Assembly: GCA_001751015.1 (NCBI GenBank)
Contig: MAXM01000319.1
Location: forward strand, 1-6,744
Source of the DNA: Desulfobacterales bacterium C00003106
Lineage (GTDB): Bacteria > Desulfobacterota > Desulfobacteria > Desulfobacterales > C00003106
Direction of reading: 5' to 3'
Length of the DNA: 6,744 nucleotides
Shown: positions 6,511-6,744 of the stretch, piece after piece
Layout of the letters: the number at the start of each line of letters is the position of its first letter
How positions within the stretch are numbered: position 1 is the stretch's first letter
Notes under the pieces: generated by a model
Databases searched by the model: none
Seen by the model: only the letters and a program-made list of their open reading frames with translations
What the model was told of the DNA's origin: nothing
Program-made: the position numbers and the translations under genes

Positions 6511-6744
6511 GATTTGTCCCTATTAGCCTTCTACCTTCAGTCTATACACCTGAATACCATATTGCAAACAATACCCATCCTGTAAGAATTGACAGGCATT
6601 TTGTCAAATGATTTTTCAGGAAGGTCTGAAGTTCGGAGCTTTTCCACCTTGCGAAATAATCGTTGACACATGTATGAATAGTGATACCGTAACCGTATGC
6701 GCCTACTTGGAAAAGTTATCTCGTTCCCGTTCCCCGGCGACACC
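6511..6744. other. Right-edge intergenic region, possible coding remnant
   Basis: No complete gene is supported here. On the minus strand, 6715-6545 is open for 57 codons between a TAA (6718-6716) and a TAG (6544-6542). Its translation looks protein-like, with a basic and aromatic stretch YFARWKSSELQ followed by a hydrophobic end CLSILTGWVLFAIWYSG, but there is no ATG, GTG or TTG before codon 37. It could be the tail of a broken membrane protein. A second minus-strand frame (6743-6537) is also open, which weakens the case for either. A hairpin lies at 6579-6596 (CCTGT, 8-base loop, ACAGG). ACCGTA is repeated twice at 6686-6697. I found no promoter pair good enough to assign to the AsmA-like gene. 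Confidence 0.3.

Noticed and set aside
6579..6607. Overlapping small hairpins as a terminator or riboswitch ahead of the AsmA-like gene
   Set aside because: The stems are 5 bp, mutually exclusive, have no T-run, and match no riboswitch that I recognise.

Overview
The window carries three complete protein genes, all on the minus strand, so transcription runs from the right edge to the left. In that order they are a long AsmA-family membrane-anchored periplasmic protein (3100-6447), an FAD-dependent oxidoreductase related to UDP-galactopyranose mutase and HemY-type amine oxidases (1488-2903), and an integral-membrane acyltransferase of the Acyltransferase_3 type (311-1294). No rRNA, tRNA, CRISPR array or intact transposase gene is visible.

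The AsmA-like protein implies a bacterium with an outer membrane. The mid-to-low GC content, the style of the intergenic palindromes and the protein flavour fit Desulfobacterota (Desulfobacterales-like). That placement comes from general familiarity and no single gene proves it. The oxidoreductase and the acyltransferase would fit envelope polysaccharide or lipopolysaccharide building and decoration, and the AsmA-like protein would fit lipid supply to the outer membrane. The three are separated by gaps of about 195 bases. The oxidoreductase appears to have its own promoter, so they are neighbours on one strand more than a tight operon.

Layout: 1-310 has no convincing gene but holds a 157-bp palindromic element with 31-bp inverted ends (50-206). 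311-1294 is the AT-rich acyltransferase. 1295-1487 holds most of a second, unrelated 125-bp element with 27-bp inverted ends (1368-1492), which supplies the stop codon of the oxidoreductase. 1488-2903 is the oxidoreductase. 2904-3099 contains a consensus extended -10 promoter lying inside an 8-bp-arm dyad, a plausible operator. 3100-6447 is the AsmA-like gene. 6448-6744 is a gene-poor right edge. It includes what looks like the first 15 codons of a decayed four-helix-bundle (23S rRNA intervening-sequence type) gene, abutting the AsmA gene in the same frame, and a 57-codon open stretch without a start codon.

The most interesting material is between the genes: two different palindromic elements flanking an AT-rich acyltransferase that may be a transferred insert, the operator-like dyad, and the gene remnant ahead of the AsmA-like gene. 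I do not see a clear new multi-gene system.
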